DNA from: Bifiguratus adelaidae
Taxonomy: Eukaryota > Mucoromycota > Endogonomycetes > Endogonales
NCBI GenBank assembly: GCA_002261195.1
Contig: MVBO01000022.1
Location: forward strand, 1-64,000
Length of the DNA: 64,000 bases
Direction: 5' to 3'
Below the pieces are notes generated by a model. That model had not been told where the DNA came from, searched no databases, and was given only the letters and a program-made list of their open reading frames with translations. Shown one piece after another: positions 1 to 11,433 of this stretch. Made by a program: the position numbers and the translations under genes. Within the stretch, counting starts at the first letter, position 1; the number at the start of each line of letters is the position of its first letter.

Positions 1-911
1 TGCTTCCTCTGAGCCCGGACAATGACTATCAAGTGGAAATCCTGATTTGTGGAGGCAGTGCGGAAATGAAGGGCAAGAGCAAGGCTTCCGATGACTGCGG
101 TCGCATCAATTTATCGGATCCGGATCCACAGTGGGAGATGGACACGTTTGTTCATCGTCGACTGATGCCAGGTACATCCACAAGCGACTGCATTATCTTG
201 TAGTATCTAACCAATATCGCAGATGGAGTGCTCCTTCCGGACGGCACGATTCTGTTCATCAATGGCTGTCAAACTGGATTTGCTGGCTACAACAACCGAA
301 ATCGGGATCCTACCTTTGATCCCATCATTTATGATCCTTCCAAACCACACGGCGAACGTTGGATGACTGGCCTAGCCAACACCAACATTGCGCGCATGTA
401 TCACAGTGTAGCCTCGGCTATTCCGGTATGTAGGATGTCATCCTTGCGACATGATCATCGTTAACACTTGTCAAAGGATGGACGTGTCTGGGTTGCAGGA
501 TCCAATACCAACGACCCACCTAACATTACTGCCGAATACCCGACCGAGTTTAGAGTCGAATACTTTTCGCCACCCTACCTCTTCCAAGGCCCCCGACCCC
601 ACGTGAACCACGTCCCATCCACCCTAGAATACGCACAAACCTATACGATTTCCCTCAACCTTGATACCATTGCCACCGGTGATCTACGCGTCGCTCTCAT
701 GAACCATGGCTTTGTAACGCACTCGCAACACATGTCGCAACGCCAAGTGATTCTCAAACATCGATTTGATGATGTTGATCAATTGGAGATTGAGGTACCT
801 CCCAAAAGCGAAATCTTTCCACCTGGTCCTGGTTGGTTGTATGTCATCCATAACGGGGTGCCTAGTGTAGGTGTCCACGTGATGGTTGGACAGGAGAGCC
901 TAGAGATATAG
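1..911 (+). CDS. Glyoxal oxidase / galactose-oxidase-like copper radical oxidase, C-terminal part
   Basis: The gene is cut by the left window edge. Visible exons are <1-171, 223-425 and 477-911, joined by two short GT-AG introns. The family oxidises aldehydes or alcohols with a Cu-Tyr radical and makes H2O2, normally outside the cell. The propeller part carries NGCQTGFAGY and RMYHSVAS; the Tyr-His pair in the latter matches copper ligands of the family. The third exon is the C-terminal immunoglobulin-like domain (DUF1929 type) with FVTHSQHMSQRQ, holding the last His ligand. The signal peptide and the Cys of the Tyr-Cys cofactor would lie upstream, outside the window. Glyoxal oxidase is preferred over galactose oxidase from the overall motif pattern; the substrate cannot be told. 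Confidence 0.88.
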
Positions 912-974
912 ACTGTTTGTGAAGTTGTTCATGTAAATGATGTCCCGCGCGTTTATTGCGTTTACGGGATTCGT

Positions 975-1860
975 CGGCTACATGCCATTCGCATATTCCA
1001 TACACTCCAGACCGTCACGTTGCTACCGTCCCATAAATTGCCATCGTAGGTGGTAAAGGTCACCGTGCGATCTTGTCTGGGGTATCACAAAGAAGGAGTT
1101 GTCGCTAAAGTATCCATTGACGCCCAAAGGGTGATTGATCCAGGCGAACGCGGCCACGCCCGTACTAGCCGAGACCTTAAAGGTGTTATTGCCTTGAGAG
1201 GTCACATTGAGATCTGGATCGACCAAGGAAGCGTTCTTGAGATCGAATCCGGGTATATAATAGTTTTCGTGTGTGTATTGCATACCGGATGGATCGGTAA
1301 CCGTTAGATTCATGTAGAGCCACACGTCCGTGGTGGCATTTTCTTTGGGTTCACCAGTACCAGTGGTGTTGTAGAGCAAGGTATTATTGAGCGATTGCGT
1401 GGTAAATTTCTTGGTACTACTCTCGATCGCATTGCCCTTCCAATCGTACCATGCCCATTGCGCGGCGCCGCTCACACTGTTGTTAAGGAATAGAGGAGGT
1501 GGTTAAAGGGCAAATGTGTTGTTCACCACGGACCATTCAGGCGAAATGATCACTGGTCGATAAGTTCGCTTGAGATGGTATTGAGACATCTTCCAGCGCA
1601 AATTGTACTCGATCGCAGCCCATGTTGCGCCAACACATTGATCGTTCAATTGCCACTTGAGTGCGCCTAGGTTGTTCTCGGGTCTTCCGGCACCGCGGCG
1701 ATAGAATTCTACCTCGTTTTGCATGTATTGACCTTTGAACAACTGAGTATCCTAGCGTTGGAGACGGAACAAGGTAGAGTTGTCGGTGGTATTAATGGCC
1801 GGATATCACGTGTCAATGGCCACTGTCATTTGAGCTTGTCCCTGGGGGGCTCTGGGAGGT
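975..1860 (-). pseudogene. Decayed GH2 beta-mannosidase, C-terminal fragment
   Basis: Read on the minus strand, the frame contains EVEFYRRG, GRPENNLGALKWQLND and a following P-V-I-I-S-P segment, the hallmark of the C-terminal part of GH2 beta-mannosidases. The frame is broken by TAA at 1503-1505 (after NNTFAL), after which the same frame resumes with PPPLFLNN and GAAQWAWYDW. Near 1080 it shifts by one base: FFVIPQ continues correctly as RTVTFTTYDGNLWDG only in the next frame. Upstream, the same frame shows further stops near 1757 and 1815. The roughly 600 residues of N-terminal sandwich and TIM barrel expected for an enzyme of about 850-900 residues are absent. This is a remnant, not a working gene. 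Confidence 0.8.
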
Positions 1861-2105
1861 TTCCGAAACGGTGGTCGGGGGAAGGTAATAGGAAATCAGT
1901 CAAGTAACTGGTGATACTATATTGCATAATGCTCTTCTTATCGTATAAGGCGATTGTTCCGCTCGTGGCTCGGCACATTGCATGCGGAGTCGATCATTTC
2001 ATCCATTCATAATTTGTGTACGCGTGTCCAATCCCGGCTTTCGGAAATTTGTATCTTCCGAGGGAACATTTAAGATGCCCATTATCCTGGCATGGTCGCC
2101 ATAAT

Positions 2106-3101
2106 ATGAAATTTGGAAGGAAGGCACGGGCGAGCGAGATCGCCCAGCAATATGCTGACAACATCAAAGGCAAAGTAGCCATCGTCACGTAAGTCTACCT
2201 GCTTCAAACAATCGCGAAACTCACGCGTCTTATTGCACAGAGGATCCAATTCTGGTATCGGTCTGCAGACGGCCAAAGTCCTTGCTTCTCATGGGGCCAA
2301 AGTGATCATACCATGCCGTACGATGGAGAAAGCACGAGGAGCCATGGAAACCATCAAGAAAGACTACCCACAAGCGGATCTCGTACCCCTGCAATTGGAG
2401 CTTGATAGCTTGGCATCTATCCGGGCGTTCGTCAAGCGCTTCCTCGAGCTTAATATCCGCTTCATTTGCTGATCAATAATGCCGGTGTCGGCGCCTGTCC
2501 TCTCAAATACACCAGAGACGGATTCGAAATGGTCTTTGGCGTGGATCATCTCGGTCCTTTTCTCCTTGCTCTTTTGTTAATGGACAAACTCAAGGCCAAT
2601 CCATCCAGGGTCATCAACGTTTCATCGTACCTTGCATACGCCTATGCTCCTCCTGAAGGCATAACATTCGATAACCTGGACGGAAGGAAAGGCTACAACA
2701 CCTGGACAGCCTACGGTGTTGCCAAACTTGCCAATATTCTCCACGCCCAAGAGCTGCAACGACGCTTTGGTGCCGCTGGTGCTGATGTGACTTGTGTAGC
2801 CTTGAGCCCCGGTACGATTAACACCAATATAGCGCGAGAACTCAACTTTAAAATCCTCGTGGACCAGTTCAAGACTGCGTATCACTGGACCAACGTGATC
2901 TATGAGATCTTCCACTTGAAGACCGTAGACGAAGGTGCTTCGACTACGATATATTGCGCTGTTGCTCCCAATATTATCAAGGGTGAATACTATGCCTTCA
3001 ATGATATAGAAACGAAGATTCGACATCAGCAAGTCGGCAATGTAGAATTGGCCCAAAAGTTATGGGAGGTCTCCGAGGCTATGGTTGGTGAGAAACCTTA
3101 G
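2106..3101 (+). CDS. Short-chain dehydrogenase/reductase, retinol-dehydrogenase/WWOX-like, with a frameshift
   Basis: Exons are 2106-2188 and 2241-3101, separated by an intron with gtaagt and ttgcacag ends. The protein has the Rossmann motif TGSNSGIG, NNAG, the catalytic serine in VINVSS and the YGVAK active-site Tyr-Lys, about 320 residues in all. It should be an NAD(P)H-dependent oxidoreductase acting on retinol-, sterol- or ketone-like lipids; the substrate is unknown. One base is missing near 2461-2463. The first frame ends ELNIRFIC-stop, while the conserved HLLINNAG continues in the neighbouring frame with no splice signals between. Either the gene is newly inactivated or the base is an error. 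No other damage is seen. Confidence 0.8.
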
Positions 3102-3587
3102 GCAAAATAGAATGGACATCGAACATGTGGGCTGCCGTAGCAGCAGTCTAGAATATCTCTACGATATAATGTCTTCTCTGTCATTTTCGAAGAGTCCAGC
3201 ACAGAGATCGTATCTTTCCACACAAGCTGAATCTCCCAATCTCCCAATCTCCCCAACTCTCTCTCCCTTTGTTTGCAAGACCAACAAGCCGCACAACATG
3301 TGCTTTGATCTATTATTCGTCAAGACTTCCACCTACAGCGATCAGCCAATCACAGTGAGAATTATGAAATAAACAAGGGTACCATATGATGGGGTCAACG
3401 CTAACTCCGATGTGAAACAGAGATCAGAAAGGTGTAAGCGTATGGAGGTAGGATAGCAAGCACGGTGAAAACGTCAATAAGGTTGAGAGTGGCAAACGTT
3501 AAGATACACAACTTCTGACTTTCCTCCGTTAAGACAACAAGATTTCTTAGACCTTCTCTTCATCACTTTCTCTCTTTGCCTTCTATC
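3102..3587. other. Intergenic, no gene seen
   Basis: No convincing coding frame. It holds the 3' flank of the dehydrogenase, a short pyrimidine-rich stretch around 3230-3260 with three copies of ctcccaat, and a CT-rich leader just before the next start codon. Confidence 0.5.
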
Positions 3588-4450
3588 ATGGTGCAAATGT
3601 CGTCAGACTCCCAATCAACTGATCATGATGGTTCAACGACGCTCATCCATATCCTGGACCACCATTACTATCTTGAGGGCTCGACTGATGACGCTTAATT
3701 CTGCATCCATCAACTGGAGAACATATTGGCAGCCAATCATCTCGAAAACGATAAAGACAAGCTACACATCGGGCCGGCCGTTGTGGCGGGGTGGCGCTTT
3801 GACCTGGGCCTGTGTAACTCATGAAAATACCCCCTTTCAATTAATTCAATGCGGTGGTGGGGGCGTTCCAATCTTTGTCGCCAAGCGTTTCTCTCTGAGG
3901 GGGAGACGAGGGTGTGGGAATATGAGCTTCAAGTGAAGGCGTTTCGTTGAACAGCATAGACTTACTTTCGAGAATATGATAAGGTGGATAGCCTACTCTT
4001 GAGGTTACAAATGCGCTACTATGCATGTGCGCATCCTTGATTGTCGCGCTGCTCATGATCATTGGCTGCTGTTTCTTCAATTATCCCGCAGCCTGGCCCC
4101 TCTGGGCTGACTCGGTAAGGCAATTTCAACAATCTTGGATACTTAGCATAGTCGACCAAATCCTGGGAGTGAACATTCCGCAGATCATTAGATCGGCGTG
4201 CTATTTTGGTCCTTTCTACATGAATGCTGATCTGTTCCAAATACGGAGTATGCTCGGGTACATGCCGTTGATTTGTCTCCAGACAATATTTTGTCTCGAA
4301 TACTTCACCGTATTCGTTGTATCGACATTCTATGGAAAGCTCGGAATCCTTCGTGGTGACATGGCCGGTGAGTCGAACCCTTACGCAACGGTCAACAATT
4401 TCAACGCGATCATTGGCAAGGGCAAAAAGGAAGACACTGCCGGAAACGCA
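3588..4450 (+). pseudogene. Decayed multi-pass membrane-protein gene
   Basis: From ATG 3588 one frame reads like protein (LIHILDHHYYLEG, then LHIGPAVVAGWRFDLG, then VWEYELQVKAF). It is stopped by TAA at 3696, TGA near 3811 and TGA/TAG near 3948-3957. No GT donor lies between 3661 and 3730 to splice out the first stop. After a further frame change near 4025 comes a clean stretch with several hydrophobic helices (SLIVALLMIIGCCFFNYP; LGYMPLICLQTIFCLEYF), ending around FYGKLGILRGDMAG. I do not recognise the family. It precedes the GH16 gene on the same strand, and an in-frame splice from 4367 to 4453 into that gene is possible, so both could once have been one gene. Confidence concerns decay, not function. 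Confidence 0.4.
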
Positions 4451-5646
4451 AGAGAAGAAACCTTGGTTGAAGGACAAGCATCCTGGCGAGAAATGGTTGA
4501 CTATCATTCCAGTTACTTGCATCATCCTCGGCTTAGCCTTGAGCGCGATTATCTGTTACCGTGGCATTGCCTCTATACCCAACAACAAATATTGCCTTGT
4601 TCTGGACGAAGACTTCTCCACCTTTAATACGAGCATTTGGAGTCACGAAATACAGCTTGGAGGGTTCGGTAACGGCGGATTTGAATGGGCGACGGATAGT
4701 CCCAACAATTCCTATGTATCCAATGGCATGCTTCACATTGTCCCTACACTGACTGAAGACAGCATCGGTGTTGATAGTCTGCTGAACGGTTATACGCTCA
4801 ATCTGACGGGTACCTGCACAGGCACTCTCTGGTCTGATTGCATGCGAACGAGCAATTCGACAAATGGAACCATCATCAATCCTGTGCAAAGTGCTCGTCT
4901 GACCACCCGCAACAGTGTCTCTATCAATCGTGGCCGTGTTGAAGTCGTGGCCAAATTTCCCAAAGGGTGAGTGGATTGCAGACAGCTATCGTGCGTATGC
5001 TAAGTATGTGATGCGCAGCGACTGGCTATGGCCCGCGATATGGCTCATGCCAAAGAATAACGTCTACGGAGCATGGCCGGCAAGCGGAGAAATTGACATT
5101 GCCGAGAGCCGAGGCAATACGCGCACGTACGCGCCTTACGGTAACAATGTCGTTAGCAGTGCGCTTCATTGGGGACCATCATCTGATCTGGATCGTTGGT
5201 CACTGACTACGAATCGCTACGTCAATCAGCACAGCGACTATACGCAAGCGTTTCACACCTTTGGTTTGGAATGGACCGACGACTATATCTTAACCTGGGT
5301 TGACTCTCCCCTTCGTCAAAGCCTGTATGTTAAGTTTCAGCAGGACTTTTGGTCGCGCGGCGGGTTCCCTCTATCCTATCAAAACGGCACAGTTACAGTT
5401 GATCCCTGGAGCACCGGCCGCACTTCCACTCCCTTTGACCAGGACTTTTACCTGATTCTAGACATTGCTGTGGGAGGGACCAATGGATGGTTTCCCGATA
5501 GTGTGACCAAGCCTTGGGTGGATTCCTCGCCCAACGCTCCACTGGATTTCTACAATCAAAAGGCTCAATGGTTATCGACATGGGGACCTGGCGATTCGAA
5601 TAGCCTCTTAGTACAGTCTGTAAAGATGTGGCAATTGCGTAACTAG
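4332..5646 (+). CDS. Membrane-anchored GH16 glycoside hydrolase/transglycosylase
   Basis: Exons 4332-4966 and 5019-5646 (intron gtgagt...cgcag) encode a type II membrane protein: basic N-terminus, one transmembrane helix (IPVTCIILGLALSAIICY) and an extracytoplasmic GH16 domain. The ExDxxE catalytic motif is visible as GEIDIAESRGN. Flanking sequence (DEDFSTFNTSIW, LWPAIWLMP, LILDIAVGG) matches fungal GH16 proteins related to Kre6/Skn1 and beta-glucan-recognition-type enzymes. The expected role is cleavage or remodelling of cell-wall beta-glucan. The start is uncertain: ATG 4332 lies inside the 3' part of the upstream decayed reading frame, and an alternative upstream exon joined at 4453 would also keep frame. 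The GT2 synthase follows 650 bp downstream on the same strand. Confidence 0.82.
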
Positions 5647-6295
5647 AGTCCTGTTCTCGATAACATTCGTGTTCATCAGTGTATGGAAGTTCACCTGTCA
5701 GCATGGCTGATCCTTGAATCTCTGCCCGGCGATGAACTTGGCAAGAATAAACCTGATACACATCCTTGATGATGCTCTATAGCTTGTTCAGCGTGGACTA
5801 TGGTCAAATTAAGAACCTGGCGGGGAGGTTTCAAGGAGCTTCGGGTAATCGATTCCCCGAGGCCGCAGCTGGGCGCCGATCACCTAGGTCCAGCGCGAGT
5901 CCTTGGAAACGCAAATCCGAGGCTTCGCATCGACTCCCGGTTTATCTACAGGTGTAAGGCTTGAGCGCTCCGAGAATAATCTGCTAACATCACGCAAATA
6001 TACAGCGATCAGTTTGCAAAAACATCTTAATTGGGATGGTGGTACAAAGCGGTCGGACGCCCGCATTGTTTTGCAGCGTCGCCTCTGCCTACAACTGCTT
6101 CTAGACAACAGAATTCCTTCAGTCGGATAACTACGGGGTCGTGTGCAACTTGGATTTACCTGGCGCTTATCGTGATGAGCACAGATATCTGCACGAATAT
6201 AGAAACTCCTACTTAAGGCGCTTAGTTTACGCAAATGTGCGTTGCCTCGTCTCCTCTGCTAAATTCTGAGATACCTTTGTGGTCGTTGTGGCAGC
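5647..6295. other. Intergenic, upstream region of the GT2 synthase
   Basis: 650 bp without a supported gene. Short open frames on both strands lack family features and splice-compatible extensions. It probably holds the GH16 3' flank and the promoter of the GT2 gene. Confidence 0.5.
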
Positions 6296-9209
6296 ATGAA
6301 AATTTCACGCACAGTCTCCTCTCTGACGGTCGTTGGATCAGTAAACGAAGATGGCCTTGACTCCGAGGGCAGCAATGGGTACATGGAAAATGCTGCGCGC
6401 GAAGACCTTGACTTTGACAATGAAGGACAAAAGAGCGCAACCAAGTATGAGGTGATTGCAGAGCGCTTGTACGCAGCTTCCAGTTTCAAGGAATATTTCA
6501 ATGCCAACAGCGGGATTGGATGCGCCTCGCTGCGCATGACCCGAGGGACCAGTGTCGTTTATCCACCAAACAATGAAGCTTTTCGGGCAACTATCACTGC
6601 CTTCAACATTGAGGTATGTCAAGGGTGCGTCAGACGTGCTCTGCTGAGCACAACTTGCATAGGTTGCCATCAAGATGAGTTCAAAGTTTGTCAAATCCGT
6701 ACTCGAGTCTGTTCCCATTGACGCCAAAGATGTTCGGTTGCGAGACGGCACGAGAATCCAGATCCTCGGGAGTGAGCGTCATCTTCCCCGTGCTCGAAAG
6801 CATCAGTGGGCTGCCTTTGTCCGCGAAGACCGAACGCTCATCATCTGGAGCGATTCGGTCGAAACTATCCTCGATTTCGCGGAGACCATGCAAAAGAAAC
6901 TCGCTCAATTGATCTGGTCGGGCCTGCCAAGAGAAGTGCTAGAAGAGGAGCTGGAAAAAGAGCGAGATTTGGAGAGCTTGGATAGCAAACGCCGAGAATA
7001 CATGTTCATCACTCCACTGACCACGAGTCTGGCCACCATGACGGTCATAGTCCTCCTCGGGAACGGTATACGTAAGTTGACATTCCATGTGTGCCGTTTC
7101 ATCGACAAGTTCGCTTTAGGTGTTATGCTCACAGAGTGGTACGTCGATGGTGATTGGACGCGCTTCTTCATTCTCTTCACCTATCCTATCATTGGACTCG
7201 CTATACAGGTGAGCCGGTCAGAGGAAATCGATTGCCCTGAGAAGGTTTCTCAAATCATGCATGCCATTGTCTAGTTTCTTCCGCAAGCGACTCTGGTTGT
7301 CCTGTATACCATGATTGGCCCTATTCGGCAGTTGAATGAAAACACAATGTTCTATAGTGGCAAGGCGCCCCGTCATCGTCTCTCAGGTGATCAGCTGCCG
7401 CATGTCACCATCCAGGTGCCCGTCTACAAAGAAAGCCTTGACAAGGTCATTGACCCTACTGTCCAGTCCATAAAGGCAGCGATCACCACCTATGAACTTC
7501 AAGGCGGGAGTGCAAACATCTTTATCAACGATGATGGCATGCAACTTTTAGACGCGCGTGAACGCCAAATTCGACAAGACTACTACCTTAAACATTCAAT
7601 CGGATGGGTTGCGCGTCCTCCTCATGGCAAGGACGGTTTTATACGTGGTGGACGTTTCAAAAAAGCCAGCAACATGAATTACGCGCTCAACATCAGCAGC
7701 AAGGTAGAGAAAGCTTTGGAGGCTATCCGAGAACCTTTCTGGACTGCGGACGATGAGGCTGCTGCGTACGAGCGTGTGCTCAATGAGGTGATCGAGCAAG
7801 ACGGAAGCGCGTGGGTAGCTGGTAATATCCGCGTCGGTGAACTCATATTGTTGCTCGATTCCGATTCACGTATTCCGGAGGACTGTTTGCTTGACTCTGC
7901 CACTGAGATGGTACAGAATCCGGAGGTAGCAATCATTCAGCATTCATCCGGTGTCATGCTTGTAGTGCACAATTATTGGGAGCATGGTATTGCATGGTTC
8001 ACTAGATTGATTTATCATGGTGAGAAGCTAGGATATGCAAAATTGCTTCCGTACAGGCATCTTACAGCGTTTTGCAATAGCTATTAGTATCACAATCGCC
8101 GGTGGAGATGGCGCTGCCTTCGTAGGGTACGTGCGGTTATATTGCGTGACATGCCATCTCCGCTCACGCGTTTGCGTCAGGCACAATGCTTTCTTGTGTT
8201 GGGAAGCGATTCAAGAAGTCGCTACCATACAGGATGGTGTGCGAAAGATTTGGTCGGAAAACCATGTTTCAGAAGACTTTGACATGTCACTTCGATTGCA
8301 AATTGCGGGTTACACTACACGATATGCAACTTATAGCGATAACATGTTCAAAGAAGGTGTCTCGCTCACCGTATACGACGAAGTTGCTAGATGGCAGAAG
8401 TACGCCTATGGGTGCTCGTAAGTGAGAGATGTCCCATGTCGCATGAAGCATCACTAACAGATTACAATCGAAGGGAGCTGATCTTCCATCCACTATACAA
8501 ATGGCCATGCAAGGGCCCTTTTACTCCTCTATTCCGCACATTTCTCCTTTCAAACATGAAGATGCATTGCAAGATTGGCATTCTTGGCTACATTGGTTCA
8601 TACTGTATGTATCGCTTTGACACGAGTGTACTCTGGAGCTCAATGGTAATTATAGATGCCATCTCAAGCTCTATCTGGGTCACCATCCTCGGCTACTTCC
8701 TCTCGGGATATTGGGCTTACGCGATTGATCAGGTATACGTTACCAACTTTCAAATTTTTGTCACGACAGTCTGTCTCTTCACGGTGTTTGGCAACATTTC
8801 GCTCTCAGTCATTCGCTATCGTCTGAAAGAGATGGGACTTTTCGCTGCATTCTGGGACAACCTCAAATGGATACCATTTTTTGCTGTTTTCTTTGGTGGG
8901 CTATCATTTCATGTCTCCTTGGCATTGATCGCACACTTGGTGGGATACAATATGCGATGGGGTGCTACTGCCAAGGAGTTGGAAGAATCCAATTTCTTTC
9001 GAGAAATCCCCAAAATCTTCAAGGGCTACAAGTTTATGTATCTCTTGATGCTTGCCATTCTTGCTGGCATGTGTTGCTTGGCCTTTTTCGTTCCTCTAGA
9101 GTGGCGTATTACGGAGCCCACTGCTATTATCCCTTTGGCCATCGCTGTTGGCACCCATATGCTGTTGCCGTTGGCACTTAATCCATTCCTGATGTACTTT
9201 AGATATTAG
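6296..9209 (+). CDS. Fungal GT2 family polysaccharide synthase (cellulose-synthase-like / ZtGT2-like)
   Basis: Exons: 6296-6613, 6663-7071, 7120-7208, 7275-8019, 8057-8126, 8181-8417, 8474-8604 and 8656-9209. The N-terminal part has the conserved LPRARKHQWAAFV stretch of the fungus-specific GT2 group, followed by membrane helices and the glycosyltransferase core: VTIQVPVYKES, FINDDGMQL, LLLDSDSRIPED (metal-binding DxD), EDFDMSLRLQIAGY and a C-terminal WQKYAYGCSE corresponding to the processive-synthase end motif. Several transmembrane helices follow. The known group includes Zymoseptoria GT2, needed for hyphal growth on solid surfaces, and Aspergillus Tft1, linked to mixed-linkage glucan. The product here is unproved. 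The introns at 7072-7119 and 8605-8655 are multiples of three with no stop, so retention would stay in frame. The gene reads intact. Confidence 0.85.
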
Positions 9210-10969
9210 ATCCTTCTAAACTATCCCTATCTCAGATATAGTCTTACCGGAATATCAAGAAATCGCTCTTTTTCACATGCTGTTGGCTTTGCGTAAGAGA
9301 ACCAAACGTGCGATTGTAAAAGTTTGCCAATTTAAAGCTGACCTTATCCGCTCAACTCGGAAATCTACTGCATAGCGAAAAGTGCGCTAAAGACACGGCA
9401 TCAACAGCCAAATTCAATAGACGCAATTTCGCCTGGCTTCCATATATGGTACCAATTGTTTGATTGGCCAACACTGGAAGGCTATCGGTCTCGACAACGA
9501 CGACATTTAGCAACTCTTTCTATTGCATGTTACGATTCACACCCCTTGTGGGTACCTAGAGCATTTCGGAGTCCTCGCTATCAAAGTCGATGATTTGCTA
9601 GAAGTCTGGCACTTTTAGGATCCACATCTCGGACATGGTCGATGTGAAACCGCTCAAAATTCCTAATAATGATTATAACTTGCATTTTTCGGAATGCAGC
9701 GCATCAATCATCAAAGCAAACGCACGACCACAGTGCTAAGTGGGCCCTTTGGATTACAAGTCGCGGCGATAGTATGGATGTCACGCTCTCGATGAGCACC
9801 AAAATCACGGTTCTCCGCTGCTCTCTCCACTTTTGTGATCCGTTTAACTGGCGGTTTTCTTGGCTTATAGATTCTGCTTATCTCAGCGGTGCAATATACA
9901 GTTGTCATCAGCTCAAGTTTGCAACAAGCAATGATGTGTTCTCTGTTCAATGATGAAACGCGTAGGGACAAATTGTACGGATCGTTAGCCCTGTACTCTC
10001 TGTTTGCGCTCGTGACTTATCATTAGAGTACTTGAGTGACGGAAAATCGAATGAATGAGATGGCAGGCTTGAACCACCATAGGCGTCACGGCTATAGCGG
10101 GCTGTGATTCATCTCCCTTTGATTTTCATGGCTTACTTTGCGAGATGTGCCGCTATAATTACTTTGCTGACTCATATGAAGCCATTCCAGACGAGGCCAT
10201 AATGGACAGAGTGTCTCCTGTCTTGTCTCGGTGGGTCAGCTGCTGCCGCGTATATGAGCTCTGACTTCCAAGCAATGTCGGCGCCCAGGTTTGCACCCCA
10301 AAAGCCTTAGATTTTGGTTTTCATTGCCACCATTGCGCCGGATGGACACTAACAAGATGACTTTTCCTCTCTAATTGGCGTACCATTGAACAGAGACAGA
10401 TATGGGCAAAACGAAGAGTTCGGGAGTTTGACGGCAAAACTCTCCCTCGGTGACGCTCCTGACCAGCATGACGAGTCATCTACATTTATCAGAACACGTA
10501 TTAAAGAGTTCCAACAGGCTATTTTATGGATGTCCAGCAAGTGACACTCCACGTGCATTGAACCATGGCCACCTAGAGGCGACAAAGGAAGCTAATTGTA
10601 TACTGCAAGTCGCGAGGTCCATCCTTATAAGCACAAAAAGTTGTCTGGGAGAACAGAACCCGTCATATGATACACAAATTGCAGCGTTGCAACACTCGGA
10701 TACAGCTCTTTCGGTTCTTTGGTAAAAGGGAGCAAAGGAGCTGTCATATCGTCCTTGTAGTCTGGGCAAGCACGAATTTCAGGGATACGACTGATTCTGG
10801 AATGTATGGTTTGGAGTAGTCGCAGAGAAATATAACATCCTTTGTACATAATGGCCTGCGTGACGCTCAACGCGCTTTGTGACACTGCCAATGTTGCTGA
10901 CCTGAATTAGTGATTATGGCTGGCTTTCCAGAGTACATATAATATCATTACGACACCTGTAACTAAAAC
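9210..10969. other. Gene-poor stretch of 1.76 kb
   Basis: No open frame with recognisable features on either strand. A minus-strand reading between about 9610 and 9230 looks protein-like in places but has several stops and no more continuity than chance. No terminal repeats, poly-A tail or transposase-like motif were seen. Confidence 0.5.
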
Positions 10970-11041
10970 GCCCACGTAGCACAGTGGTAGTGCGTCAGTC
11001 TCGTAAACTGAAGGTCGGGTGTTCGAACCACCCCGTGGGCA
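10970..11041 (+). tRNA. tRNA-Thr (anticodon CGT)
   Basis: A complete cloverleaf of 72 nt without intron. Acceptor stem GCCCACG (10970-10976) pairs with CGTGGGC (11034-11040), followed by discriminator A. The D stem is GCAC/GTGC, the anticodon stem TCAGT/ACTGA with loop CTCGTAA, and the T stem GGGTG/CACCC with loop TTCGAAC. The anticodon at 11002-11004 is CGT, reading the Thr codon ACG. The internal B box GTTCGAACC is present and a run of five T follows at 11049. Confidence 0.93.
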
Positions 11042-11048
11042 AAATTAA

Positions 11049-11053
11049 TTTTT
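11049..11053 (+). terminator. RNA polymerase III T-run terminator
   Basis: Five consecutive T eight bases after the mature tRNA end, as expected for Pol III termination. Confidence 0.7.
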
Positions 11054-11433
11054 ATGCTTTTTGGCCTTGAAATTTCCCCGACTACTCTTAAGTGATGAGT
11101 GTTTCCCACGGTATCCGGTGTAAACGATAGAATAACATGGGCTTCATTGTGTATCAACCAAGTCCGACTGTGAGTCATGTCGCCTTAATGTTTGGCGTTT
11201 GCTTTCTCCTGATACGTTTCATGTTATAAAGTACTCAATCTATGGTGTATGGCAAGTACCAAACCGTACTGGCCGGTGCAGAACACCGATGATAGATGGA
11301 TGGAAGACCAGATCCAAAGAAATCCAGCGACTTCCGTCGTGCAAGTAATAAAATACCCAAACCGATTGACACCCCGTCTATATGGGTATAAACATACTTC
11401 CTCGCACCCCGGCCAACATCCACACATAGACAT
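11054..11433. other. Intergenic, no gene seen
   Basis: Spacer between the tRNA and the 3' end of the MFS transporter; nothing recognised. Confidence 0.5.

Noticed and set aside
3230-3260. Short ctcccaat tandem
   Set aside because: Three imperfect copies only; simple pyrimidine-rich sequence without further structure.
4019-4525. Minus-strand open frame of 168 codons
   Set aside because: The opposite strand reads as hydrophobic membrane helices in the same place; the minus product has no family features.
9230-9620. Minus-strand protein-like reading (KELLNVVVVETDSLPVLA...)
   Set aside because: Several stops within about 130 codons, close to random expectation, and no splice pattern or family.
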